In this document: positions 1 to 6,920 of the stretch, one piece after another
Layout: each line of letters opens with the position of its first letter
Numbering within the stretch: the first letter of the stretch is position 1
Notes under the pieces: generated by a model
Seen by the model: the letters and a program-made list of their open reading frames with translations, nothing else
The model's database searches: none
Told to the model about the DNA's origin: nothing
Position numbers and translations under genes: made by a program
Origin: Chlorobiales bacterium
GTDB lineage: Bacteria; Bacteroidota; Chlorobiia; Chlorobiales; Chlorobiaceae
Length of the DNA stretch: 13,022 nt
Reading direction: 5' to 3'
NCBI GenBank assembly: GCA_022360355.1
Contig: JAKSCY010000494.1
Span: forward strand, 1 to 13,022

Positions 1-100
1 CACCCGAAACAGGCAAAAACCCAGAAAAAAAGAGGGCGCCCCAAAAAAGCCCCTTCAACGCCCATCCCCGAATCAAAAACAGAAAAATAATCCCCCGCAA
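1..100 (-). CDS. Possible 5' end of a membrane-protein gene (partial, tentative)
   Basis: Reading the minus strand from a TTG at 98-100, the frame stays open to the window edge (33 codons). It encodes a strongly hydrophobic start, MRGIIFLFLIRGWALKG, followed by a second hydrophobic stretch. A good Shine-Dalgarno-like GGGGAGGG lies at 109-116, 8 nt before the TTG. Against it, most genes here start with ATG and lack a strong ribosome site, a second frame is also open across the same stretch, and the whole segment is unusually rich in A and C on the plus strand, which by itself gives T/G-rich hydrophobic codons on the minus strand. I do not recognise a family. It could equally be noncoding; only sequence to the left of the window can settle it. 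Confidence 0.22.
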   Translation of the reverse strand, partial: MRGIIFLFLIRGWALKGLFWGALFFSGFLPVSG

Positions 101-188
101 TACACCTGCCCTCCCCAGTCACCCTTACGCTACAGCACCCTCAAGGAACCATTTGGCGGAAAACCTGCTTAAACATATTTTGCCGTTT

Positions 189-227
189 CCCGACTCGTCG
201 GGATAACTTGACACGCCTGATTCAGGC
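189..227. promoter_or_regulatory. Two inverted repeats around the desaturase -35 box (possible operators)
   Basis: Two short perfect dyads sit close together. CCCGAC-TC-GTCGGG occupies 189-202, just upstream of the -35 hexamer, and GCCTGA-T-TCAGGC occupies 215-227, inside the spacer between -35 and -10. Their placement is where a repressor or activator would bind. They have different half-site sequences, so they need not bind the same protein. Neither is followed by a T-run, so terminator function is unlikely. The regulatory role is inference. Confidence 0.35.
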
Positions 228-235
228 AATAACAT
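208..235 (+). promoter_or_regulatory. Sigma-70-type promoter for the sterol desaturase-family gene
   Basis: A perfect -35 TTGACA (208-213) is followed after 16 bp by TAACAT (230-235), which matches four of six positions of the -10 consensus. Transcription would start near 242, only about 4 nt before the ATG at 246. The mRNA would therefore be essentially leaderless, which agrees with the absence of a Shine-Dalgarno sequence. Confidence 0.5.
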
Positions 236-245
236 TTCTCACCGC

Positions 246-1019
246 ATGAACGATCTTCAGGCTCTCTCCTACATAACCACCGTTGCCGGAGGCCTTTTAC
301 TATGGCTTCTTGAGGGAGTCATCCCGTTTTTCAGCGGCAGGGCAGCCCGGGGAAAACATGCCACAAAAAACCTCTCTATCGCAGGCATCAATCTCCTCAT
401 CCTGCTCCCTGCCGGACCGATCATGGCCATGGTTCTGGAGAAATCAAAGGCAGTATGGCCCGGTGTCGGATTGTTGAAACTGCCGTTCATTCTTGAAACC
501 ATACTGATTATTCTCCTTGTCGATCTCTGGATGTACGTCTGGCACCGGCTCAACCATGAGGTAGATTTCCTGTGGCGGTTCCACTCCATCCATCACAGTG
601 ATCCTTCGATGGACGTCACGACAGCCTGGCGGTTTCATTATGTTGAAATAGCATTATCCGAGCTGCTGCGACTTCCCGTTTTCGTCCTTATCGGTGCAGG
701 GATTGAGGATCTTTTACTTTACTCGATGCTGATGACTCCTGTGATCGCATTTCACCACAGCAATGTTTCGATTCCTTCTTCGGCAGACAGGTCTTTACGC
801 ACGATCATCCCATCACCTCTGATGCACCGGATCCACCACTCCGTTATCAGGGCAGAACATGATTCCAACTACGGAAGCATGCTTTCTTTCTGGGACAGAT
901 TGTTCGGGAGCTTTAAACTAAAAGAGGGGATCAGGGACATGGAGCTTGGTCTTCAGAATGAAAGTTCACCGGAAAAGCAGCGTGTCGGTGCGCTACTTAC
1001 AAGACCGTTTCACAACTGA
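246..1019 (+). CDS. Sterol desaturase / fatty acid hydroxylase superfamily membrane protein
   Basis: This 257-residue integral membrane protein belongs to the fatty acid hydroxylase (sterol desaturase) superfamily, whose members use a histidine-ligated diiron centre to hydroxylate or desaturate lipids. The histidine boxes are in the expected order: HRLNH (100-104), HSIHH (113-117), a further His at 131, HH (170-171) and HRIHH (194-198), followed by the family's WDRLFG element (216-221). Hydrophobic segments lie at about 8-30, 45-64, 80-98, 136-151 and 154-169. No signal peptide is apparent. The substrate cannot be deduced; a membrane lipid, hopanoid-like compound or pigment is possible. The ATG at 246 sits immediately after a good promoter. 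The stop lies 1 bp from the stop of the convergent NamZ gene, so the two are not co-transcribed. Family assignment is firm; function is open. Confidence 0.88.
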   Translation: MNDLQALSYITTVAGGLLLWLLEGVIPFFSGRAARGKHATKNLSIAGINLLILLPAGPIMAMVLEKSKAVWPGVGLLKLPFILETILIILLVDLWMYVWHRLNHEVDFLWRFHSIHHSDPSMDVTTAWRFHYVEIALSELLRLPVFVLIGAGIEDLLLYSMLMTPVIAFHHSNVSIPSSADRSLRTIIPSPLMHRIHHSVIRAEHDSNYGSMLSFWDRLFGSFKLKEGIRDMELGLQNESSPEKQRVGALLTRPFHN

Positions 1020-1020
1020 C

Positions 1021-2247
1021 TCAGTCATACATGAATCTTCCGGGATTACTCTGCTCAAAAGCATGCACCTGAAGCCTTGATGCGGCAAGTATTTCTTCGA
1101 GCGAACGCCCGGACAGCACCATTTTCCGGAAAAGCGGGCTCCCTGCAAGCTTGTCGAAAAATTCGCCTCTGGTGTTCAGGTCAAAAAGTTCCGGATACAG
1201 CTTCTGCAAAACAAGCATAATAGCCACGCCGGTTCTGAACGGCTCGAAAACAACGCGATCCGTAACGGTCAACTGAACTCCGCTGCATTGCAATCCTTTA
1301 AACTTGCTCGACGAGGGGATAAACCGCACCGCCTTAAACGAAACGCCGGGCAGCCTGAAAGCATCAAGCTCTTTTTTCAGAAAACCTGCATTGATGAACG
1401 GAGCGCCGAACTGCTTGAACGGAAGTGCTGTTCCCCGTCCTTCACTGACGTTTGTCGCCTCGAGAAAAACAGTTGCCGGATAAACAAGTACGGTTTCAAG
1501 ATCACGAATATTCGGAGACGGAGGGGTAAATCGTGCTGTGGAATATTCGTCAGGAAAGCGGTGAGGGCTGTACCCCTTCATCCTGACAACCTCCAGGTCG
1601 AGACCCGGATAATACCGCTCCTTGAGAAAACGGGCGATCTCTCCTGTTGTCATTGCATGAATAAACGGAACAGGAACCATGCCGACAAAGGACATATAGT
1701 CAGGATCAAGCATAAAACCGTCGGCAGGCACAGGGGCCAGGGGGTTCGGACGATCGAGAACCATGAAAGAGACACCTGCCTCATTGCAGGCCTCCATGGC
1801 ATAGCGCATGGTTGAAATATAGGTGTAACAGCGAGCCCCGATATCCTGAAGATCAAAAAGGAGAACGTCGACAGTCTCAAGCAGCTTCTTCCCGGGCTTT
1901 TTGCGGGAACCGTACAGTGAATAAATTTTCAGATCGTCTGTAAGCAAGCTGTCCTTTACTATCTTCCCGGCCCCGGCACTGGCACTGAAACCGTGCTCGG
2001 GCGACATCAGAAACCTGAGCTCGATACGATTCCGCAGCAACATCATGTATCCAGGCTCTCCGGAAACACCCACCCCTGCAGTATTGGTTATCAGACCCAC
2101 CTTTTTGTTTTCAAGGCTCCTGAAACCTGAACGTTCAAGCACATCGACACCGTAAAGGAAATCGGCAGCGCGTAGTGCAAACAGGGGGGCAAGAAGATCA
2201 ACGAAAAGTATACATAAAACAACCGGCAGAATATGGCGCTTCAACAT
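1021..2247 (-). CDS. namZ: Exported DUF1343 protein, NamZ-type exo-beta-N-acetylmuramidase
   Basis: This 408-residue protein matches the DUF1343 family, whose Bacillus subtilis member NamZ (YbbC) removes terminal N-acetylmuramic acid from peptidoglycan fragments. The N-terminus has a positively charged start and a hydrophobic core (about 5-25) ending near ALRA, typical of a Sec signal peptide, so the enzyme should act outside the inner membrane. Family landmarks are visible: GLITNTAG (51-58), SPEHGF (82-87), FDLQDIGARCYTYIS (131-145) and the DRPNPL element (165-170), plus a later SEGRGT stretch. Length is normal for the family, including the leader. The likely role is cell-wall turnover or muropeptide recycling. 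It is transcribed away from the small membrane ORF at 2341-2496 and converges on the desaturase gene. No Shine-Dalgarno sequence precedes the ATG. The symbol is by family resemblance. Confidence 0.85.
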   Translation of the reverse strand: MLKRHILPVVLCILFVDLLAPLFALRAADFLYGVDVLERSGFRSLENKKVGLITNTAGVGVSGEPGYMMLLRNRIELRFLMSPEHGFSASAGAGKIVKDSLLTDDLKIYSLYGSRKKPGKKLLETVDVLLFDLQDIGARCYTYISTMRYAMEACNEAGVSFMVLDRPNPLAPVPADGFMLDPDYMSFVGMVPVPFIHAMTTGEIARFLKERYYPGLDLEVVRMKGYSPHRFPDEYSTARFTPPSPNIRDLETVLVYPATVFLEATNVSEGRGTALPFKQFGAPFINAGFLKKELDAFRLPGVSFKAVRFIPSSSKFKGLQCSGVQLTVTDRVVFEPFRTGVAIMLVLQKLYPELFDLNTRGEFFDKLAGSPLFRKMVLSGRSLEEILAASRLQVHAFEQSNPGRFMYD

Positions 2248-2340
2248 GAAATGACAATCGTTTTATATGCTTCAGCAGGGAAAGGCCATCGCCCCCGAGC
2301 GAACATGCTATGCCTCACATAAAGGAAAAACCATATTGTA

Positions 2341-2496
2341 TCACACAAGACCTGAAAAAATAATGGCCAGTGAAACAATTATAGCAATAATGTCAAGTGC
2401 GAGATATATTTTTGCTTTCCTGCCCGGTGTAAACAAATTATGCAAAAGCATAAGCGAGGCATACACCAGCCAAGCCGATACCAGGTAGTAGAACAT
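2341..2496 (-). CDS. Small two-helix membrane protein of unknown function (51 aa)
   Basis: On the minus strand an ATG at 2494-2496 opens a 51-codon ORF ending in TGA at 2341-2343. The product has a hydrophobic segment at about residues 2-19 (FYYLVSAWLVYASLMLL), a short basic turn with PGRKAK (24-29), and a second hydrophobic segment at about 31-51 (YLALDIIAIIVSLAIIFSGLV). This is the layout of a small helical hairpin, and the basic loop predicts a cytoplasmic turn with both ends outside. No Shine-Dalgarno sequence is evident (CCCCC directly precedes the ATG), but most genes here also lack one. The frame is open upstream to a TGA at 2536-2538 without another ATG/GTG/TTG start. It lies between the tRNA terminator and the NamZ gene on the same strand. 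I do not recognise a family. The regular hydrophobic/basic pattern argues for a real gene; conservation would be the test. Confidence 0.5.
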   Translation of the reverse strand: MFYYLVSAWLVYASLMLLHNLFTPGRKAKIYLALDIIAIIVSLAIIFSGLV

Positions 2497-2731
2497 GGGG
2501 GATGTAGAAATATTAACTACTGATCTTACATGATATCATACGGTCATTAAACCTGTTATGATTGCGCTTCGGCCTATCGCATATGATTGAAAAAAACTAA
2601 TGCATAATTCGGAAATCAACAAAACTTGCTGAATATATATACAATTTTTCTTCCAATTAACCATTTAATACTTTTTCCAACCACATTACCTCAACGCACA
2701 TCGAGGAGTCGAAACAGGCAGTTTGACCAAT
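2497..2731. other. AT-rich intergenic stretch with no recognisable gene
   Basis: Between the small membrane ORF and the tRNA terminator lies about 235 bp of AT-rich DNA. I see no convincing ORF or RNA gene. A 10-bp palindrome, ATGATATCAT, occurs at 2530-2539 and a TATATATA run near 2633. It could hold the promoter for the downstream minus-strand genes, but no clear -35/-10 pair stands out. Confidence 0.5.
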
Positions 2732-2757
2732 AAAAAAGCCGCGCAACCTGGCGCGGC
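2732..2757 (-). terminator. Rho-independent terminator after tRNA-fMet
   Basis: On the minus strand a perfect 7-bp GC stem, GCCGCGC-CAGGTT-GCGCGGC (2738-2757), is followed directly by six T residues (2732-2737) and then ATT. It lies 11 nt beyond the tRNA discriminator base, the expected place for ending the tRNA transcript. It also separates the long minus-strand array from the small membrane ORF and NamZ gene downstream. Confidence 0.85.
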
Positions 2758-2768
2758 CCTATGTTTTG

Positions 2769-2841
<73 letters not shown>

Positions 2842-2856
2842 ATGTTGTAGTGCTTG

Positions 2857-2884
2857 AATGTACTAAAAATACAAGTTCAGGCAA
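2857..2884 (-). promoter_or_regulatory. Candidate promoter for tRNA-fMet
   Basis: On the minus strand TTGCCT (2879-2884) is followed after 16 bp by TACATT (2857-2862), a plausible -35/-10 pair. It would start transcription about 8-10 nt before the mature tRNA 5' end. It lies wholly in the 47-bp gap between the metG stop and the tRNA. Read-through from metG is an alternative source of the tRNA. Confidence 0.35.
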
Positions 2885-2888
2885 AATA

Positions 2889-5000
2889 TTATTGAACATT
2901 TTTTCCATTTACCCCTGATCCGCTCACTTCAACAAGATTAAGCATGCCGTCGTTCCCTTCGACAGCAAGAATCATTCCCTGTGAAAGTTCGCCCCTGATC
3001 TTTCTTTCAGCAAGATTCGCCACCAGTATAACATTTTTGCCTATGATTGAATCGGGCGAATATGATTGCGCAATACCCGCAAGCACCTGGCGGCTTTCGG
3101 ATCCGACTTTCAGACGCAGTTTGAGAAGTTTGTCCGTTTTTTTGACCTTCTCACATGCAATAACGGTGGCCACACGCAGATCGACTTTGAGAAAATCATC
3201 GAAACTGATCTCAGGCCTGACCTCTGTTTCCTCATTCGCTTCCTCCTCCTCTTTTCTCTTGACCTCTTCAAGCAGGCGTTCGATCTTTTCGAGTTCAGGA
3301 GCAATATCCCCGTCTTCAATCTTTGCAAACAGAATCTCGGATTTCCTGCACAGTTTATGGCCTTTATGCAATTGCGGGAATCTGGCCATATTCCAGCTAA
3401 CCGTTCCATTCTTTATTGCATCATCAAGAGACTCCTCAAAACCAAGCATGGCGTAAATTCTGTTCGAGGTATGGGGAATAACCGGATACCAGGCAAGCGC
3501 CAGCGTATAACAAAGGTTGACCGAAAGTGCCACGGCTCGCGCAGCAGCCTGCCTGTCGGTTTTCAGCACCTTCCAGGGCTCTGACTCCGTAAGAAAACGG
3601 TTTGCGGAACGGGCGATCTGCATGGTGAGCGCCGCAGCCTCCCTGAAATGAAACTGCTCGTATGCCTGATCGAGTTTTTCAAAACTTGCAGTCCAGTCAA
3701 TACCCGGAGCCGCCCAGTCCTCTTCCGTACACTCGTAAGGTATCTCCCCTTCGAATTTTGCATTGGTAAAATCAACAGAACGCTTTATGAAATTACCGAG
3801 GGTATCGGCAAGCTCCCCGTTTGTCCTGTTCTGAAAATCAAACCAACTGAAATCACTGTCCTTGTTCTCAGGATAATTCATCGCAATAGAATAACGCAGA
3901 GTATCCGCGGGAAACTTGTCCAGAAATTCACCCAGGTATACTGCGTAGTTTCTGGATTTTGAGAATTTGCGTCCCTCGAAATTCATAAATTCGGATGCCG
4001 GAACATTATCGGCAAGCGAATATATGCCACTCGTTCTCCCTTCATTCCACGCCATAAGAATAGCGGGAAACATAAGGGTATGAAAAACAACATTATCCTT
4101 GCCGATAAAATTAACAATACGGCAATCGGAACTTTGCCAGTATTCACGCCAGAGATCAGGCGCACCCTGTTTTTCCGCCCACTCCCGGGTGAAGGATATG
4201 TACCCGAGAACTGCATCAAACCAGACATAGAGCACCTTGCCCTTCGCTTCGTCACCTTCAACCGGAACAGGAATACCCCAGTGCAGATCTCTTGTAATAG
4301 CACGGTCGTTCAACCCCTGTTTCAGCCACGTCCCGGTGTAGTTCAGAACGTTTGCGCGCCAGTCCCCGACATGACTGTCGACATAGTTCTCCAGCCGATC
4401 CTGAAATCTGCCGAGCGGAAAGTACCAGTGAAGCGTTTCACGCAGCTCAGGAGACTCATCCGAAAGTTTACTCTTCGGGTTTATGAGTTCACGAGGACTA
4501 AGATGGGTACCGCACGCCTCACACTGGTCGCCGTTAGCCTCAGGGTAATTGCACACCGGACATGTTCCTGTCACATACCGGTCTGAAAGAAACCTCTTTG
4601 TTTCAGGATCGAAAAAGTGGCTCTCTTTTTTCTTGACGAAGATACCCTTGCCATTTATATCACGAAAAAACTCCTGTGCCGTATCGAAATGAACCTTTGA
4701 AGACGTTCTGCCGTAATAATCGAATGATATGCCGCACCGCTCAAATGCATCCATATTCTGACGATGGTACCGGTCAACCACATCCCGTGGCGTAATGCCT
4801 TCCCTGTCGGCAGTGATGGTAATGGGAACCCCATGTTCGTCCGACCCGCCGACATGAATGATGTTTTCACCCTTCATTCGCTTGAAACGCACATAAATAT
4901 CAGCCGGAAGATAAACACCGGCAAGATGCCCGAGATGCACGGGGCCATTTGCATACGGAAGAGCTGTTGTAACGAGAGTTCTTGAAAAGTTGCTGTTCAT
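2889..5000 (-). CDS. metG: Methionyl-tRNA synthetase with C-terminal tRNA-binding domain
   Basis: MetG joins methionine to both initiator and elongator tRNA-Met in the cytoplasm. The 703-residue protein starts with the Rossmann catalytic core: class I signature HLGH (22-25), a zinc knuckle with cysteines at 147, 150, 160 and 163 (CPVC...CEAC), and KFSKS (345-349), the counterpart of KMSKS. The helical anticodon-binding domain follows at about 390-560. A charged linker (about 570-597, with a run of Glu) leads to an EMAP/Trbp111-type OB-fold tRNA-binding domain (about 598-703, DDFLKVDLRVA...), which in other bacteria drives dimerisation and adds tRNA affinity. Length is normal for the long bacterial form. 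It lies 31 bp downstream of the PSP1/RicT-like gene and 47 bp upstream of tRNA-fMet on the same strand. No Shine-Dalgarno sequence precedes the ATG. Confidence 0.97.
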   Translation of the reverse strand: MNSNFSRTLVTTALPYANGPVHLGHLAGVYLPADIYVRFKRMKGENIIHVGGSDEHGVPITITADREGITPRDVVDRYHRQNMDAFERCGISFDYYGRTSSKVHFDTAQEFFRDINGKGIFVKKKESHFFDPETKRFLSDRYVTGTCPVCNYPEANGDQCEACGTHLSPRELINPKSKLSDESPELRETLHWYFPLGRFQDRLENYVDSHVGDWRANVLNYTGTWLKQGLNDRAITRDLHWGIPVPVEGDEAKGKVLYVWFDAVLGYISFTREWAEKQGAPDLWREYWQSSDCRIVNFIGKDNVVFHTLMFPAILMAWNEGRTSGIYSLADNVPASEFMNFEGRKFSKSRNYAVYLGEFLDKFPADTLRYSIAMNYPENKDSDFSWFDFQNRTNGELADTLGNFIKRSVDFTNAKFEGEIPYECTEEDWAAPGIDWTASFEKLDQAYEQFHFREAAALTMQIARSANRFLTESEPWKVLKTDRQAAARAVALSVNLCYTLALAWYPVIPHTSNRIYAMLGFEESLDDAIKNGTVSWNMARFPQLHKGHKLCRKSEILFAKIEDGDIAPELEKIERLLEEVKRKEEEEANEETEVRPEISFDDFLKVDLRVATVIACEKVKKTDKLLKLRLKVGSESRQVLAGIAQSYSPDSIIGKNVILVANLAERKIRGELSQGMILAVEGNDGMLNLVEVSGSGVNGKNVQ

Positions 5001-5031
5001 GCGAAAGGAAAATATAACTTAAGTTCGGGGC

Positions 5032-5997
5032 TCACTTCTTGACAAACATCGCTTTAAACTCCTGTAGCGACAGGTTGACTTCTTTTCCATCCGCCGGATA
5101 GCGAAGACACAGCTCTTTTCTGACGGGGTCTATGCTTTCAATGATCGCCGTGCCATCTGCAGTGGCTACTTTGCTGCCGATTGGAGGGTAGGTATCCTGC
5201 CGGGAGTTTTTCGAACACTTTTCGTGCTTCGAATAACCCAGACAACACTTCAGGCGGTTGCACTGACCGATAACATTATAGGAATGATTCTCTCCATGAG
5301 AATACTCAGATGCGTGCTGTTTTTCAGCAAAAGGGTTGGCATGAATTTTCTGTATCCAGCTGGAGCAGCATAAGACACAGCCACATGCGCCGAAACTGTT
5401 TGCTCTCCTGGCCTCCTCCCTGGTTGTAATCTGGACCATCTGTATCCTCGCCTTGAATTCACTGGCGAGGTCCCTTACAAGAGCCCGAAAATCCACCCTG
5501 TGTGTTGCCGTATAAAACACCGTTACCTTCTGCTGATCCAGACGCAGTTCCACATCGACCAGCTTCATATCCAGTCTATGCTCCTTAATCTTCACGAAGC
5601 ATGTTTCACGAATCTTCGGTTCCCTCTCCCGCACCGCACGGAGTTCCTCGACATCACTTTCATTAGCGAACCGCAGTATTGTCCCCAGCCCCTCCGCTTT
5701 TTCATCGAGCCCTTTCAACTTCATCTTTTTGGCTGCTATGAGCCCTGCGGAGTACACAATCCCGTAATCATAACCACCGTCGGCCTCGACTATAACAGCT
5801 TTTCCAATTTCCGGAGCTTCGCCTGTAGAATTCTCATAAAATTCCCGGTGACTGCATTTCAGTTCAACTTCACATATGTTTGTACTCTCTCCATTGTCAC
5901 CGTAAAGCTGCTCCATTTCCCGGTGCAGCATCCGCAAAAGCTGCAACCGCACCTTGGCATTTTCACCTAATGTACAACTGCATATAACATTACTCAT
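5032..5997 (-). CDS. ricT: PSP1-domain protein, RicT (YaaT)-like
   Basis: This PSP1 C-terminal-domain protein resembles B. subtilis RicT/YaaT, part of the Ric (RicA-RicF-RicT) complex that carries Fe-S clusters and assists RNase Y-dependent mRNA maturation. I choose the ATG at 5995-5997 (321 aa, MSNVICSCTLGENAK...), because the family-like sequence begins there; an in-frame ATG at 6042 would add 15 unconvincing residues. Neither start has a Shine-Dalgarno sequence. The PSP1 domain covers about residues 105-195. A cysteine-rich part follows, in the numbering of the 321-aa form: GACGCVLCC (Cys 205, 207, 210, 211) and QCNRLKCCLGYSKHEKC (Cys 246, 251, 252, 261), matching the RicT arrangement that supplies cluster ligands. 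The last 40 residues form a small beta-rich tail. It sits 31 bp upstream of metG. The partners RicA and RicF are not in this window, so the exact role here is inferred. Confidence 0.85.
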   Translation of the reverse strand: MSNVICSCTLGENAKVRLQLLRMLHREMEQLYGDNGESTNICEVELKCSHREFYENSTGEAPEIGKAVIVEADGGYDYGIVYSAGLIAAKKMKLKGLDEKAEGLGTILRFANESDVEELRAVREREPKIRETCFVKIKEHRLDMKLVDVELRLDQQKVTVFYTATHRVDFRALVRDLASEFKARIQMVQITTREEARRANSFGACGCVLCCSSWIQKIHANPFAEKQHASEYSHGENHSYNVIGQCNRLKCCLGYSKHEKCSKNSRQDTYPPIGSKVATADGTAIIESIDPVRKELCLRYPADGKEVNLSLQEFKAMFVKK

Positions 5998-6060
5998 GGC
6001 GATACATCGTTTAACCGGGCTGTGCCTCCCCACATCCCACATTAATACAGCTCAATAGCT

Positions 6061-6083
6061 TGACTGCTCAATTCCAGCAGTCA
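6061..6083. repeat. Stem-loop between acyltransferase and PSP1 genes
   Basis: TGACTGCT (6061-6068) and AGCAGTCA (6076-6083) form a perfect 8-bp stem with a 7-nt loop. It lies in the 100-bp gap between the acyltransferase stop and the favoured PSP1 start. No T-run follows on either strand, so it is not a standard intrinsic terminator. It may be an mRNA processing or stability element, or an operator. If the upstream PSP1 start (6042) were used, the hairpin would lie just before that start. Confidence 0.4.
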
Positions 6084-6097
6084 CTGTTCCTCAGTCA

Positions 6098-6877
6098 TTA
6101 TCCATTATTCTTCTCTCCCCTTCTCATCCCGAAAACTCCCCTTAATCTCTCAACCCTCTTGTTTATAGACTCGGTACCCCTGACAACAGTATGAAAATCA
6201 GCCAGGTCGCGTAACACTATTTTTTCCTTCAACCACGCAAGATGCTCGACGGTTTGATCCTGCATATGGCTTGTCAGCGCCTTATGACCGGAAAAACCGG
6301 CGTCGCCGATACGTTCGGGCACCCTGAATGACAGGAACAGATCGGGCCTCTGTTCATCAAGATATTCAATCCGGCTGACAACTGAAACCAGATATATTCC
6401 TTTGGCTCGCCGGAGCACACGTGAAACTATGGAAGCTGTTCCGTTGAAAAATCTGACAGGCCGTTTGTCCACATGCTCGATCACTCCCTGGGGAAACACC
6501 CATAAAGCATTCTGTTCACTGCTTTTCTCCGTGAGACACGCAGCTGCATAATCGAGAGTTCGAACTGCACTTCTGGGTTGGGAACGGTCGATGGAAAAAG
6601 CGCCAAGGCGGGTAAAAAAACGATGCTTGACAAGTTGCCGGTATTCGATGATGATATAGAGATTCTGTCTGAAATACTCTTCAGTGCACAACTGTGACCA
6701 GAACCCGTCCCACCAGTAAGCGTGGTTGCAGTAGAAGATCACAGGATACCGAAGCTCCATGGCAAGGGCTTCCGGGTGAACCGAAACCCTTACCGCATGA
6801 AAATGTTTCCTGAATTGCCGTCGGGAATACCAACCGAACCACTTGGTGTAGGCTCTGCTTCGACGGACTGTTAACAT
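6098..6877 (-). CDS. LPLAT/PlsC-family acyltransferase, possible carotenoid glycoside acyltransferase (CruD-like)
   Basis: A 259-residue member of the lysophospholipid acyltransferase superfamily, which moves acyl chains from acyl-CoA or acyl-ACP to an alcohol acceptor at the membrane. The catalytic HX4D motif is NHAYWWD (His52, Asp57). Block II is GAFSIDR (92-98). Block III, usually FPEGT, reads FPQG (128-131). No clear transmembrane helix is seen, so peripheral membrane association is likely. In green sulfur bacteria one acyltransferase of about this kind, CruD, adds laurate to the glucose of glucosyl-chlorobactene; the departure from FPEG, which in PlsC enzymes helps bind the glycerophosphate acceptor, fits a non-glycerolipid acceptor. 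This remains a hypothesis. It is 43 bp downstream of the aminotransferase gene with the same orientation. No Shine-Dalgarno sequence is visible at the ATG. Confidence 0.8.
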   Translation of the reverse strand: MLTVRRSRAYTKWFGWYSRRQFRKHFHAVRVSVHPEALAMELRYPVIFYCNHAYWWDGFWSQLCTEEYFRQNLYIIIEYRQLVKHRFFTRLGAFSIDRSQPRSAVRTLDYAAACLTEKSSEQNALWVFPQGVIEHVDKRPVRFFNGTASIVSRVLRRAKGIYLVSVVSRIEYLDEQRPDLFLSFRVPERIGDAGFSGHKALTSHMQDQTVEHLAWLKEKIVLRDLADFHTVVRGTESINKRVERLRGVFGMRRGEKNNG

Positions 6878-6920
6878 AAGGGGCAGTTCTATTATTTTAT
6901 TTCTGTCTTTCGGGAAACCA

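Noticed and set aside
1288..1815. Plus-strand ORF of 175 codons inside the NamZ gene
   Set aside because: It lies wholly opposite a gene with clear family motifs, and its product is basic, low in hydrophobic pattern and unlike any known protein.
2267..2488. Plus-strand ORF of 73 codons between the NamZ gene and the tRNA
   Set aside because: Its predicted product has no coherent pattern, and the opposite strand carries a better small ORF (2341-2496) with a clear two-helix membrane layout.
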